DNA of 64,000 nucleotides from Cyclobacteriaceae bacterium (GTDB taxonomy: Bacteria > Bacteroidota > Bacteroidia > Cytophagales > Cyclobacteriaceae), in assembly GCA_028284125.1 (NCBI GenBank), contig JANQSI010000013.1, positions 1 through 64,000 of the forward strand. The letters are read 5' to 3'. Below are positions 20,471-29,932 of the stretch, piece by piece. The position numbers and the translations under genes were made by a program. The notes under the pieces were generated by a model, which saw nothing but the letters and a program-made list of their open reading frames with translations, did no database searches and was not told where the DNA came from. The stretch's first letter is position 1, and each line of letters opens with the position of its first letter.

Positions 20471-21147
20471 GCATAGATCATTTTCAGCATATCGTTCGGC
20501 TTGTACCTTTTGACACCAGGTATATTTTTCTTAGAAACCATGTACATGGATTCGGCAACTTCATCCCCTCTAATAGACCAAAGTCTTTTTTTCGAACCAA
20601 CAACAAAGAAGGAAAGCATTGCACTAAAAAATTTACCAATCGCTTCCATCAACCTGAACTCATCTCTGTAGCCAAGTAGTAAGGAAGGTTGAAAAATGCT
20701 CAGCGATTTCATTTCCAAATCAATCAGTGCTTCTTCAACTCTACCTTTGGTTTGGTTATAAAATAAAGGTGATTCAGCATTTGCTCCTAGCGAAGTGACC
20801 ATTAAGAATTGTTGAAAGTTTGGTTGATCCATCGTAAGCTTGGCCAATTCAATTGGATAATCATAATCTATTTTCAGGAAATTCTCCTTTGATCCAGCCT
20901 TTTTCCTCGTAGTTCCAATAGTGCAATAAATGTCGTGAGCATTCATTTGATCTTTGTAGTCAGCCAATCGATCAAAATTTTCAATCATTACAATTTTCAA
21001 TCGATTGTCTTTAATAGCTAGTTCTCGTCTGGTGAGAATGATGATTTCTTCATAAGAATCTTTTTCTAGTAGATGTCTTACCAATGCTTTTCCAACCAAA
21101 CCGGTCGCCCCAACAATAAGTGCCTTCTTTCTAGACATATTTTTCAA
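20464..21147 (-). CDS. NAD(P)-binding Rossmann-fold protein (atypical SDR, HTATIP2-like)
   Basis: A 227-residue protein with an N-terminal dinucleotide-binding loop GATGLVGKALVRHLL (about residues 13-27), a middle YNQTKGRVEEAL segment that resembles the YxxxK of short-chain dehydrogenases, and a C-terminal variable region. It resembles the NAD(P)H-binding proteins annotated as nucleoside-diphosphate-sugar epimerase-like or HTATIP2-like. Substrate unknown. A second ATG 9 bases in (MSRKKALIVG) is an equally good start. Overlaps dtd by 7 bases. Confidence 0.8.
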   Translation of the reverse strand: MKNMSRKKALIVGATGLVGKALVRHLLEKDSYEEIIILTRRELAIKDNRLKIVMIENFDRLADYKDQMNAHDIYCTIGTTRKKAGSKENFLKIDYDYPIELAKLTMDQPNFQQFLMVTSLGANAESPLFYNQTKGRVEEALIDLEMKSLSIFQPSLLLGYRDEFRLMEAIGKFFSAMLSFFVVGSKKRLWSIRGDEVAESMYMVSKKNIPGVKRYKPNDMLKMIYAW

Positions 21148-21230
21148 TCAGTAAAATGCCCCGCAATATATTCTAAACTACCTAATTGCCTTATTCACCT
21201 ATCTGAATTTTGATAGCTTATGCGTACACA

Positions 21231-21752
21231 TTAAAATATTTCCTGGATTTCTTCTTTGATGAATTTGATGGCTTGTTTTGGTGTATCCATCTCTTCTGAT
21301 GCTCCATTTTCCAAAACAGCTCTTGCAAGGTCTATTCCTTTAGCTTTTTTATCTAGCCCGTTAGTGGATGAATTAATGAGTGATATGGTTTGCTCTACTG
21401 CCGTCATCACGTAGGTCCATGCGCTATCCGACATGTACAATTGTTGAGACAAATTGTGATTGACTTCATTACGAATTTCGTGGATCAATATATGCTGAAA
21501 TTCTTCTGCACTGTAATCTGAACTTCCCAACCTTGACAAAAGATTACTTGGTGTTATTCGCTCGAGAAGTAAAATCACACGTTCGTAGGCTTGCAGTCTG
21601 ATCGGCACCACAGTCTCTTGGGATTTTTGTCTGGCAGTGAAGGCAATTTCATCTAATTGCTTCTGAAGAAATGATCGGACCATCAAATAGGCCACATACA
21701 AAACAATTACCGCAGGCAGGGTAATTTTTAAAAGATCGTAAACCATTTCCAT
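21231..21752 (-). CDS. Hypothetical single-pass membrane protein
   Basis: I choose the start at MEMVYDLL, giving 173 residues; a longer reading frame exists but would run into the divergent IscA-like gene and adds no recognisable sequence. Residues about 7-25 form one membrane segment (LLKITLPAVIVLYVAYLMV); the rest is an alpha-helical cytoplasmic domain with QAYERVILLLERITPSNLL and a C-terminal KEEIQEIF. Proteins of this look are widespread and uncharacterised in Cytophagales and Flavobacteria. No function can be given. It is divergent from the IscA-like gene with a 50-base gap. Confidence 0.75.
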   Translation of the reverse strand: MEMVYDLLKITLPAVIVLYVAYLMVRSFLQKQLDEIAFTARQKSQETVVPIRLQAYERVILLLERITPSNLLSRLGSSDYSAEEFQHILIHEIRNEVNHNLSQQLYMSDSAWTYVMTAVEQTISLINSSTNGLDKKAKGIDLARAVLENGASEEMDTPKQAIKFIKEEIQEIF

Positions 21753-21802
21753 AAAAAGAAGTGTTAAAGATTGATGAACGTCAAAAATAATACTTTTGAT
21801 AT

Positions 21803-22084
21803 ATGAAGCCGCCCGTGGAGATAACGGATACTGCACTAAAAGAGATCAAAAATATTCTCAAGAATAAAGGAATTCCTGAAGAATATGGTCTGCGTGTGGG
21901 TGTAAGGGGAGCAGGATGTGGTGTTGCCTTTAAGTTAGGTTTTGATAAGAAGAAGGAAACTGATGATGAATACTTCGTTGATGATGTCCAGGTTCTTATT
22001 CAGAAGAAAGAAATGATGTTTCTGGTCGGCAAAAAAATCGAGTTCTACGACGAAACAGACGGTAGAGGATTCGTATTTGTCTGA
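21803..22084 (+). CDS. IscA/HesB-family protein lacking the C-terminal CxC
   Basis: A 93-residue A-type iron-sulfur carrier fold: the LRVGVRGAGCG segment holds the first conserved cysteine (Cys39). The two C-terminal cysteines that canonical IscA/ErpA/SufA use to bind Fe-S or iron (CGCG) are replaced by DETDGRGFVF. Only one cysteine is left, so classical cluster carriage would need a different ligand set or a partner. No suf genes lie nearby. The family assignment is firm; the biochemical role is uncertain. Confidence 0.85.
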   Translation: MKPPVEITDTALKEIKNILKNKGIPEEYGLRVGVRGAGCGVAFKLGFDKKKETDDEYFVDDVQVLIQKKEMMFLVGKKIEFYDETDGRGFVFV

Positions 22085-22189
22085 TTTCAAAGTTCCTTTT
22101 GAGATTAATACCATAACTAGGAATAATCCTATTATTTAAGGATATTTACAATAGATAATACCCCGCCGGTATTCTAAACTCGCCCGCTA

Positions 22190-25100
22190 ATGAACTATTT
22201 GAAGCTCACAAGCTTGATCGTGATCGTCTTCTGTGCAATTAATGCTTTTGGACAGACATGGCTTTCGGGTTATCAGTATCGAAAAGAAATTACGCTTAAT
22301 GGAGCTGATATTAGTGGCAATCACACAAATTTTCCAATTCTGTTTCAATTGGCTTCTGATGCAGACTTAGCTGCGGAAGCTCGTTCCGATGGATACGATA
22401 TTGGATTTTCAGATAGTGATGGTGGCACTCCATTGAATCACGAATTAATCTCATATTCAAGTGGAACCGGAGCAATCACAGCATACGTCCAGGTCGACTT
22501 AACGAATGCTACCAATAAGACGATCTATATGTATTATGGAAATGCCAATATCACGACGGATCAATCTACCGCAAGCACATGGGATTCGAATTTCCAGGCT
22601 GTTTTACATCTTCAGGAATCCGGAGGCGGAACAGATGATGAGTTCATTGACTCTTCAGTCAACGGCGTTCATGGAACAGGAGGTGGTTTAGCTGGAGCTG
22701 GAGCAGCAGGTTCTACTCCAACACAGACTACAGGTAAATTTGGTTTTGCTCAAGATTTTGATGGAACTAATGATCGCATACGTCTTCAAGCAATCAATGA
22801 CAATACATGGACATCCTTTACCGTTCAGGTTTGGGTCAATCCTGATGATGCAGGAGATCAAAGAGTTTTTGGTAAGTGCTGGGGAACAGCTGCAGATGAT
22901 GAGACATGGCTTTTAAGACAAACCGGTGGCAATATCGGAAGCCGAACAAACGTCAACAATGGCGGTGCTGATAATGACCTGACACTTGATGACGATGGAG
23001 CTCCAATTGCTTACAACACTGGGACATGGTATTTAGCTGCTTACACTTGGGATGCTTCAGACAATACAGCAAGAGTCTATTTAAATGGCACTCAGGTAAA
23101 TTCCGGTGGCCTCACTGGAGATAATCTTACACTGAATGACGAAGCATCTGAAACAGATAATGCCACCATAGGCAATATTCCTGGTGGAGGAAGGGATTTC
23201 AACGGTCAAATTCAAGAAGCGCGTGTATCAGATATTGCTCGATCAGCTGACTGGTTGCTAACCGAATTCAACATCGAAGATGACCCTTCAGGATTTATTT
23301 CAATGACTGGAAGTGAAGAATCCACTACTCCAATAAATGGGGGAACGGCAACAGCAGCTTCCAGTGAAATATTTACTGGAAATGCTACTTCAATCCTGCT
23401 TTCAGATTTCACCGTGTCCGGAACTACTTTACAGTGGCAATCATCTACGGATGGTGTTTCGTTTTCTGATGTGGTAGGTGGAAGTGGATCAAGTTCTCTG
23501 AACTACACAACTGCTACTTTAAGTGCAGACACCTATTTCAGATGTATTGTAGATAATGGATCTCAATCTGTGGCTTCCACCATCGCATTTGTGACCATTA
23601 AGGATGAATTCTCCAGTGGTTCTGGTCCTTCTGGGTATAGTTTGAGGAGAAAAATCACGATTGATAATACTCAAGTTTCGGGTTCTTCAGACCTCACAAA
23701 TTTTCCTACTTTAGTTCGATTAACAGGTAGTAAACTTGTTTCTGACCTTATTTATGCTGGAAATGGAGGCGATGTAGCACATCAAAATGGTTACGACATC
23801 ATTTTCACTTCGTCAAATGGTACGACTGAGCTCGATCATCAAATTGAACACTACGATCCCGTAACTGGTGAGTATGTCGCCTGGGTTCTCATTCCTACGT
23901 TAAGTTATAATTCCGATACCGAGATTTTCATCTACTATGGAAATCCAAGTGTCAGTATAGATCCTTCGGATAATTTGTTTGATACGGATTACATTGGAAC
24001 CTGGCACTTGAACGATGAATATGACGATGCGGTGTCTACTGGAAATGATGGTGTTGCTTTCGGAAGCGTGACCAATGATGCTGGGATTATAGCAAACGGA
24101 GCAAGATTTTCTCCTGCTGATGGTGACGATTTTTCTCGGATAGAAATAGGCACCTTCGATCCAGATGCCACAAATATTACGTTAAGCGCCTGGTTCAATC
24201 GTGAGGCGTCCAATGATGGAGCTGGTGATGCAAGAATAATTTCTAAAAGTGATGGACAAGCGTCTGCAGCTCACGTTTTTATGCTGAGCCTCAATAATGG
24301 CAATGATATTAGATTTAGACTCACAGGAACTGAGGCAGATGATACTAATGCAGAAACGCTCGAAAGGACATCTGATGTCAATTTCACACCAGGCTCATGG
24401 GTATTTGCAGCGTTTACTTATACAGCCAATGGTGATGTGATTGTCTATGAAGATGGAGTTGAGGTGAACTCTTACAATAATCTCAGCGACAGAGAAAAGA
24501 TTGAGCAAAACACGGATTTCCGTGTAGCACTTGGCAATAATCCCGGACCTGCCGATGGTGGTGATCCAACTACAAGAAAACCCTTTGATGGAGTGATTGA
24601 TGAGGTGCGAGTGGCAAGTGTGGTTCGATCCGATGACTGGTTACTGACTGAATACAACAACCAGCGGGAAAGCAGCACATTTTGTTCTGTAGGTAATGAA
24701 GAAGGATGTGACGTGGCAGGTGGAGTTGTTTCTGCCATTGATGAAAACATCTTTACTGGAGAATCTACTACTCTTTCAACAATTGGATCGTCTGGAAGTC
24801 TTCAATGGCAATCATCAACAGATAATGTGACTTTTACAGACATTGGAAGTGCCACAAACTCCACTTACAACACGACATCATTGACCCAAACAACTTACTT
24901 CAGAGTGACTGCCACCTCCGGTACCTGTACGAGTGTTTCCAATGTCGTCACGGTTAATGTGCAAGGTCGATTCTTAAGTAATTATGCCTACAGAAAATCA
25001 ATAACTATCGACAATAGTAAAGTTGCTGGAAGTACAAACTTGACAGAATTCCCTTTATTGGTGAACATAACAGATGCTGATCTAGCAACAACAGCAAATG

Positions 25101-27556
25101 GCGGAAATGTGTATGACACAGATAGTGGAAATGGAACGCTTGGAGATGACATCACATTTACTGATGCGAGTGGGAACGAACTGACCCAATATAGGGAATC
25201 CTATAATGATGCCACTGGCCAATTAATTGTGTGGGTCAAAGTTCCTACACTATCTGCCACCATGGATACGGAGCTGTTTATTTATTATGGAAATTGCACC
25301 GGAAGTGGACTCCCAAATCTATTCAACTCAAACACATGGAACAATGACAGTAACTCAGATGATTACGCTGGGGTTTGGTTGATGAACGATGCTACTCCTA
25401 CTACAGTATTGGATGCTACAGCCAACAATCTTGATGGGACTGGAAATGGATTAGCAGCGAGTACTTCAAGTCAGAGAGGAGGCGCAATCGACTTTGAATC
25501 AGGAGATACGAACGACAATTTCACTTATTCTTCCTACACTACTTCTGGAGGCGCTTTAACCGTTTCTGCTTGGATCAATGCAGAGTCTTTGGCAGCAGCT
25601 GCTGTTGTTGCAGATACCGACGATGCGATCATCATTTCACATACTGACTTTGAAATCAAAACATTTGTGAAAAACCTCGGTACAGATGAGAATGAATTTT
25701 CATTTGAAGTAACGACTACCGGTGGAACTGTAGCTGCAGAATCACTCCCAAGTGATTTAGTGACTGCTACAGATATCATGGTCACAGGCGTTTATGATGG
25801 TTCCAATGTGATTATCTATGAAAACGGAAGCCCGATTGCCTCGGCTGCTCAAACAGGGGCTTTGAACGGAACTGATGCAAACATTCTCATCGGTAATGAT
25901 GCCGGAGATGCACTCCCATTTGATGGCTTGATCGATCACGTTACGATCTTACCAGCTGCAAGATCTGCTGACTGGGTCAAAACGATGTATAACAATCAAT
26001 CGGACCCAGGTTCATTTTACACATATGCTTCTTCGAATGAAGAGTCTCAGATTACCTGGGTTGGTGGAGCGGCAGGTGCGGAAACAGATTTTAACAATGC
26101 AAACAATTGGTCCAATTGTGTGGTGCCAGCCACTACTGAGAGTATCATTCTGGAAAGTGGTCTTGGCAACTACCCGGTTTTAACACAAAACACTCAGGTT
26201 GTTGATTTGATTATTGAGAGTGGTGCGAGTTTTGGTCTTGGAGGTTTTGAATTAACCGTAACTGGCAGATTGACAAATAATGGAACGTTTACGCACGGAG
26301 GTGGTAAAGTGACTTTTGCCGGCTCAGCAGAACAACAGATCTCAGGAAGTTCAGCAATAACGCTGGAAGACGTTGAAGTCAACAATTCTGGTAATGAAGT
26401 AAGGATTGAAAATACTACCACCGTTGAAGGGACAGTAACGCTGACCAGTGGATTTTTCACGATTTCTGATAATACATTTACTGTTACTTCTTCTGGTGAT
26501 ATCCCAACGGGTTCATCGTCCAGTTTTTTCATTACTGAAGGTACACAATGCCTTGAGCAAGAAGGTATCGGATCTACAGGAAGGATGGGAAACATTCTCT
26601 TTCCAGTCGGAATCAGCTCGACTGAATACACACCTGTTACCATTAACAATACCGGGACTGATGATGATTTTTGTATTCGGGTAGCTGACAATGCTTATAG
26701 TGGCGGGACTACTGGTTCAGGTGCTCAGTTGACTTCTAATATGATTGACAAAACATGGTTCATTGACGAAGCTGTTGCTGGAGGTTCAAATGTCACACTT
26801 ACTATTCAGTGGAATGTTGCAGATGAGTTGGTCGGCTTTGATAGAACGGACATGTTTGTTCGTCATTACACCACCTCATGGGTAAATTATGAATCTGGCA
26901 TTACCGCCTCAAATCCAAGTACCGATGTTTACGCGGCTACCACATCTGGGGTAACTTCATTTAGTCCAGTCGGAGGTGGATCCGGAGACGGACCACTTCC
27001 AATTGAATTAGTAGATTTTAATGTCACTTCGATCGATTCTTATGTGAAAGTTGATTGGTCTACAGCAAGTGAAACGAATAACGACTATTTCTCTATCTAC
27101 AGGTCTACGGATGGAGTTGATTTTTCAGAAATAGGAAGGATCGATGGGCAAGGAAATTCCTCTGATCTTGTCAAATATTCATGGAATGATTTACACCCAT
27201 CAGCAGGACTAAACTATTACTATTTGCGTCAAACAGATTTTGATGGGAAATTTGAAAACTCGGAAATCAAATCTGTTTTTGTGAACAATGCCAATGGTGA
27301 AGAATTGGCATTGACTGTTTATCCTAATCCAAGCGAGGGGGAGATCGAAATCAACGGAGCAGGTTTCGGCTCTAATCTGGAGATCCTTGTTACTGTTGTC
27401 GACGTTTCAGGGAAAACCGTTTTCTCGACAAATTTCCTTTCAACGGTCAATGGGCAATTCAGTACCAAGCTTTCATTGAATGAGCCGCCAGGGCTTTACT
27501 TTATTAAAACGCTATCGATTAACCAATCAATCCAGCAGCGAATTCTGATTAAATAA
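22190..27556 (+). CDS. Giant secreted protein with three DUF2341/LamG-like units, Ig-like repeats and T9SS sorting domain
   Basis: A 1788-residue surface or secreted protein. After a signal peptide (1-21) come three related units: a DUF2341-type domain (about 25-115, 480-590 and 926-1040; each holds YYGN after a run of hydrophobic strands) and a LamG/concanavalin-like domain (about 130-370, 600-800, 1050-1275; each ends R-S/A-DWLLTEYN or similar). Two Ig-like repeats with LQWQSSTD separate the units. Then follow a beta-rich region (about 1290-1590), an Fn3-like PLPIELVDFNV segment (about 1601-1700) and a C-terminal T9SS sorting domain (from about 1707, VYPNPSEGEI). It probably is exported by T9SS and binds glycans or surfaces. 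Its stop lies directly at the folB stop. Confidence 0.88.
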   Translation: MNYLKLTSLIVIVFCAINAFGQTWLSGYQYRKEITLNGADISGNHTNFPILFQLASDADLAAEARSDGYDIGFSDSDGGTPLNHELISYSSGTGAITAYVQVDLTNATNKTIYMYYGNANITTDQSTASTWDSNFQAVLHLQESGGGTDDEFIDSSVNGVHGTGGGLAGAGAAGSTPTQTTGKFGFAQDFDGTNDRIRLQAINDNTWTSFTVQVWVNPDDAGDQRVFGKCWGTAADDETWLLRQTGGNIGSRTNVNNGGADNDLTLDDDGAPIAYNTGTWYLAAYTWDASDNTARVYLNGTQVNSGGLTGDNLTLNDEASETDNATIGNIPGGGRDFNGQIQEARVSDIARSADWLLTEFNIEDDPSGFISMTGSEESTTPINGGTATAASSEIFTGNATSILLSDFTVSGTTLQWQSSTDGVSFSDVVGGSGSSSLNYTTATLSADTYFRCIVDNGSQSVASTIAFVTIKDEFSSGSGPSGYSLRRKITIDNTQVSGSSDLTNFPTLVRLTGSKLVSDLIYAGNGGDVAHQNGYDIIFTSSNGTTELDHQIEHYDPVTGEYVAWVLIPTLSYNSDTEIFIYYGNPSVSIDPSDNLFDTDYIGTWHLNDEYDDAVSTGNDGVAFGSVTNDAGIIANGARFSPADGDDFSRIEIGTFDPDATNITLSAWFNREASNDGAGDARIISKSDGQASAAHVFMLSLNNGNDIRFRLTGTEADDTNAETLERTSDVNFTPGSWVFAAFTYTANGDVIVYEDGVEVNSYNNLSDREKIEQNTDFRVALGNNPGPADGGDPTTRKPFDGVIDEVRVASVVRSDDWLLTEYNNQRESSTFCSVGNEEGCDVAGGVVSAIDENIFTGESTTLSTIGSSGSLQWQSSTDNVTFTDIGSATNSTYNTTSLTQTTYFRVTATSGTCTSVSNVVTVNVQGRFLSNYAYRKSITIDNSKVAGSTNLTEFPLLVNITDADLATTANGGNVYDTDSGNGTLGDDITFTDASGNELTQYRESYNDATGQLIVWVKVPTLSATMDTELFIYYGNCTGSGLPNLFNSNTWNNDSNSDDYAGVWLMNDATPTTVLDATANNLDGTGNGLAASTSSQRGGAIDFESGDTNDNFTYSSYTTSGGALTVSAWINAESLAAAAVVADTDDAIIISHTDFEIKTFVKNLGTDENEFSFEVTTTGGTVAAESLPSDLVTATDIMVTGVYDGSNVIIYENGSPIASAAQTGALNGTDANILIGNDAGDALPFDGLIDHVTILPAARSADWVKTMYNNQSDPGSFYTYASSNEESQITWVGGAAGAETDFNNANNWSNCVVPATTESIILESGLGNYPVLTQNTQVVDLIIESGASFGLGGFELTVTGRLTNNGTFTHGGGKVTFAGSAEQQISGSSAITLEDVEVNNSGNEVRIENTTTVEGTVTLTSGFFTISDNTFTVTSSGDIPTGSSSSFFITEGTQCLEQEGIGSTGRMGNILFPVGISSTEYTPVTINNTGTDDDFCIRVADNAYSGGTTGSGAQLTSNMIDKTWFIDEAVAGGSNVTLTIQWNVADELVGFDRTDMFVRHYTTSWVNYESGITASNPSTDVYAATTSGVTSFSPVGGGSGDGPLPIELVDFNVTSIDSYVKVDWSTASETNNDYFSIYRSTDGVDFSEIGRIDGQGNSSDLVKYSWNDLHPSAGLNYYYLRQTDFDGKFENSEIKSVFVNNANGEELALTVYPNPSEGEIEINGAGFGSNLEILVTVVDVSGKTVFSTNFLSTVNGQFSTKLSLNEPPGLYFIKTLSINQSIQQRILIK

Positions 27557-27907
27557 TTATCCTTCGAGGGTTACAATTGCTCTCTTACACAGCCCTTTGA
27601 TCGGAGGATTGTATTTACTGATTTTAACTTCCACCGATCGCACTTGGTCAAAATTTTCCTTCAATGCTTTGATCATTTTTCCAGCCAAGTGCTCTAGCAG
27701 GTTTGCATCAATGCTCATTACTTCCTGTACTATTTCATAGACTTTTTCGTAATCAACCGTTCCCTCTAATTTGTCATCTTGAGCTGCATGACCAAAATCC
27801 AAATCCAATGTTACATCAACGCTATATTTATTTCCAATAACGCGTTCTTCTTCGTAATAACCATGACGGGCATAGAACTCCATACCTTCTAATGAAACTT
27901 TACCCAT
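27557..27907 (-). CDS. folB: Dihydroneopterin aldolase
   Basis: Converts dihydroneopterin to 6-hydroxymethyl-dihydropterin in folate synthesis. The 116 residues start KVSLEGMEFYARHGYYEEER, where the tyrosine and glutamate belong to the conserved active-site segment, include the VDYEKVYEIV segment, and end with SKYNPPIKG, the usual catalytic lysine region. Length is normal. It ends one base from the stop of the giant gene on the other strand, with no terminator space. A repeat-rich gap separates it from the upstream DivIVA gene. Confidence 0.95.
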   Translation of the reverse strand: MGKVSLEGMEFYARHGYYEEERVIGNKYSVDVTLDLDFGHAAQDDKLEGTVDYEKVYEIVQEVMSIDANLLEHLAGKMIKALKENFDQVRSVEVKISKYNPPIKGLCKRAIVTLEG

Positions 27908-27908
27908 G

Positions 27909-27983
27909 GAATGAATGATTGAATTTTTGAATGAGTGAATGGATTTTCAATTAGTGAATTTGGGATGAATGGATGAATGAATT
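27909..27983. repeat. GAATGA/GAATGAGTGAATG intergenic repeat
   Basis: The folB-divIVA-like gap consists largely of GAATGA-type words and includes a 17-base stretch (27925-27941, TTTTGAATGAGTGAATG) identical to part of the large hairpin at 36.4 kb. No gene is seen in it. Confidence 0.6.
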
Positions 27984-27984
27984 T

Positions 27985-29001
27985 TTAATCGTTATCGTCC
28001 AATTCATCAAAGAATGAAACAGTTCTGGAAATTCTTGGCCCAGGTTTTTCTTCTTTTACCTCTTCAGCAGCTTCCTCTTGTTTTTCTTCTGCTACTGGTT
28101 CTGGTTCAGTTTCCTGTATAGACTCTTCCGGTATTGATTCTGGTTCAGGTTTTGGAATTTCCTCTTCCCGCTGTTCTTCTATTTCAGGTTCTTCAGGAAT
28201 TGGTTCGGGCTCCATCACTTCTGGCTCTGGTTCTTCAGCAACCGGTTTGTTTTCTGGTTTTGGCTTTACTTCCTCTTTTACCTCAGGTTCCACTTCTTGG
28301 CTTGGAATTTCTACCTCGGGCTCAGTTTCTTTTTCAGCGTTTTCTTCCTCACTTGATTCAATGGAATCTTCAATTTTTGGTGTTTGAGGCATCACCAAAT
28401 CTGTATTTTCCGATTTGATTCGCTCGCCACTTTCTCTTGCCAATTCCTTGACCCGCTTTACGTAATCATCAAACCTAAATTCCTTCTGCTCTTTCGAGGT
28501 TCTCTCTACTTTTTCTATCAAATCAACAGAAAGATTTTTCAGCTCATTGATTGCATTCTGTCTATGATTTTCAATGTCGCGATGATTCTGCTCAATGTTT
28601 TTCACAGCCTCTTGCAACTCCTCAATGATCTGTCGCGCTTCTACCTCCGCCTTTTCCATCATGGCCTTGGCCTTTGATTTCGCCTCACTCATTAATGCTT
28701 CTGCTCGCATTTGAGTTTCCTTCATATGAAGTTCAGCCGCTTTGTTTGATTGATCGATGAGATTTGCACCTGTATCTTCTGCTGTCTTAAGTGTTTTATA
28801 GAGCGAGCTTTCGACTTCTCTTAATTTGCCCACCTCCTTTTCTGCGTGCTTGAGTTTGATGTTTAGTTCCTTGTTTTCATCCAATACACGCTCCCATTCA
28901 TTTGAGAGAGAAAGCAAGAAAGCATTGACCTCATCTTTGTCATAGCCTCTTAGTTTTTTCTCAAAATCCTTTTGTCTTATTTCAAGCGGTGTGATCTTCA
29001 T
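27985..29001 (-). CDS. DivIVA-domain coiled-coil protein with acidic Glu/Pro-rich tail
   Basis: Start placed at MKITPLEIRQKDFEKK because this ATG overlaps the stop of the WD40 gene as ATGA; the ORF could also begin 7 codons earlier. The 338-residue protein has the DivIVA N-terminal domain (KITPLEIRQKDFEKKLRGYDKDEVNAFL spread over residues 2-29), then a coiled coil to about residue 190, then a long acidic region of EPE/PEP-type repeats (about 210-320) and a short conserved end RTVSFFDELDDND. DivIVA proteins sense membrane curvature and organise poles or septa; here the role is unknown. Coupled to the WD40 gene. Confidence 0.85.
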   Translation of the reverse strand: MKITPLEIRQKDFEKKLRGYDKDEVNAFLLSLSNEWERVLDENKELNIKLKHAEKEVGKLREVESSLYKTLKTAEDTGANLIDQSNKAAELHMKETQMRAEALMSEAKSKAKAMMEKAEVEARQIIEELQEAVKNIEQNHRDIENHRQNAINELKNLSVDLIEKVERTSKEQKEFRFDDYVKRVKELARESGERIKSENTDLVMPQTPKIEDSIESSEEENAEKETEPEVEIPSQEVEPEVKEEVKPKPENKPVAEEPEPEVMEPEPIPEEPEIEEQREEEIPKPEPESIPEESIQETEPEPVAEEKQEEAAEEVKEEKPGPRISRTVSFFDELDDND

Positions 29002-29912
29002 CCTTCCAAATTTATTGCCCAAACAGATATTGTGCGATCATCGCTACAAGATACTAACAAGTCTTGATATTTCATCCAGAGCAGCTTATTAACGCTGTTT
29101 CCGTGCCCAGCGTGCCTATGTTTATCTAACACCTTTAATAATTTAAAGTTGTGGGCATTCCATAATTTGATGGCCTTGTCCATGCTACAGGTCACAAAAT
29201 ATTTTCCCTCTGCATCGAAAACCAGATGATTGATGGTATAGAGGTGAGCAGCCATCGATTCTCGGAGCAAATAGTCAACTTCTGTATCCCATACATGCAA
29301 CTGAGCATCTCGACCTCCCGAAATCAGGTATTTTCCAGATGGATGATACTTGGCTACAAAAACAGAATTATTGTGCGCCTTCAATTCATATGAGAGCTCT
29401 AAATTGGATTGATCGAGCACTTTAATTGTGTTATCACTGCAACCAACAACAAGCGAATCATTTAAAAAGTCCAAGCTTCGCGCTCTCTCGGAAACGATCT
29501 TTTTTCTATTTAGTACTTCAAGCGAAGTAGTTAATTGAACGATCTCCCCTGATTCTAGTGCTGCCCAAAGATTTCCATTGTTGATTTTCAAATCGAAAAT
29601 CTGATGATTCCCCAATTGTATGGATCCTACTTCCTTCTGCTGTTTAAGGTCTATTTTGTGAATCCCTTCATTGTTTTCTCCGATAAATAATACTTCCTCC
29701 TTGGGATCATAAGCCATTGCGTAAATAGATCCGCCGACCCGTGCTACTATTTCACCTTCATCTGGTGATTTTAAATCCCAACGGACAACCATGCCTTCTG
29801 ATCCTGCAGAAAAAAATTGATGATCATTCAATGCCTCCAGACTATAAAGGCTGTCATTGTGTCCTAGGAAGGTGTGGAGCTTTTTTACCTCGATGTTGCT
29901 CATTTGGGCCAC
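28998..29912 (-). CDS. WD40-repeat beta-propeller protein
   Basis: A 304-residue propeller: blades can be recognised by LHTFLGHNDSLYSLEAL, YELKAHNNSVFVAKYHPSGKYLISGGRDAQLHVWD, HLYTINHLVFDAEGKYFVTCSMDKAIKLWN and VNKLLWMKYQDLLVSCSDDRTISVW (each spread over a blade). About seven blades would fit. No signal peptide, so it acts in the cytoplasm, most likely as a protein interaction platform. Its stop overlaps the DivIVA-type start (ATGA), suggesting translational coupling and a joint role. A divergent phosphopantetheinyl transferase gene starts 20 bases away. Confidence 0.88.
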   Translation of the reverse strand: MAQMSNIEVKKLHTFLGHNDSLYSLEALNDHQFFSAGSEGMVVRWDLKSPDEGEIVARVGGSIYAMAYDPKEEVLFIGENNEGIHKIDLKQQKEVGSIQLGNHQIFDLKINNGNLWAALESGEIVQLTTSLEVLNRKKIVSERARSLDFLNDSLVVGCSDNTIKVLDQSNLELSYELKAHNNSVFVAKYHPSGKYLISGGRDAQLHVWDTEVDYLLRESMAAHLYTINHLVFDAEGKYFVTCSMDKAIKLWNAHNFKLLKVLDKHRHAGHGNSVNKLLWMKYQDLLVSCSDDRTISVWAINLEG

Positions 29913-29932
29913 AAAATTATTACAATTGCCTC

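Noticed and set aside
22085-22189. Possible terminator or riboswitch before the giant gene
   Set aside because: The sequence has short AT-rich complementary words only; no stable stem or known aptamer pattern was recognised.
26194-26691. Minus-strand 165-residue frame within the giant gene
   Set aside because: It lies wholly inside a well-supported reading frame with domain matches and has a composition typical of antisense of Thr/Ser/Gly-rich repeats.
28134-28418. Plus-strand frame and repeat-like DNA opposite the acidic tail of the DivIVA-type gene
   Set aside because: The repetition comes from Glu/Pro codons of the real gene; spacing is irregular, so it is neither a CRISPR array nor a gene.
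29741-29932. Longer N terminus for the phosphopantetheinyl transferase
   Set aside because: These 64 codons lie antisense to the WD40 gene and carry no family sequence; the ATG at 29933 gives the normal length.
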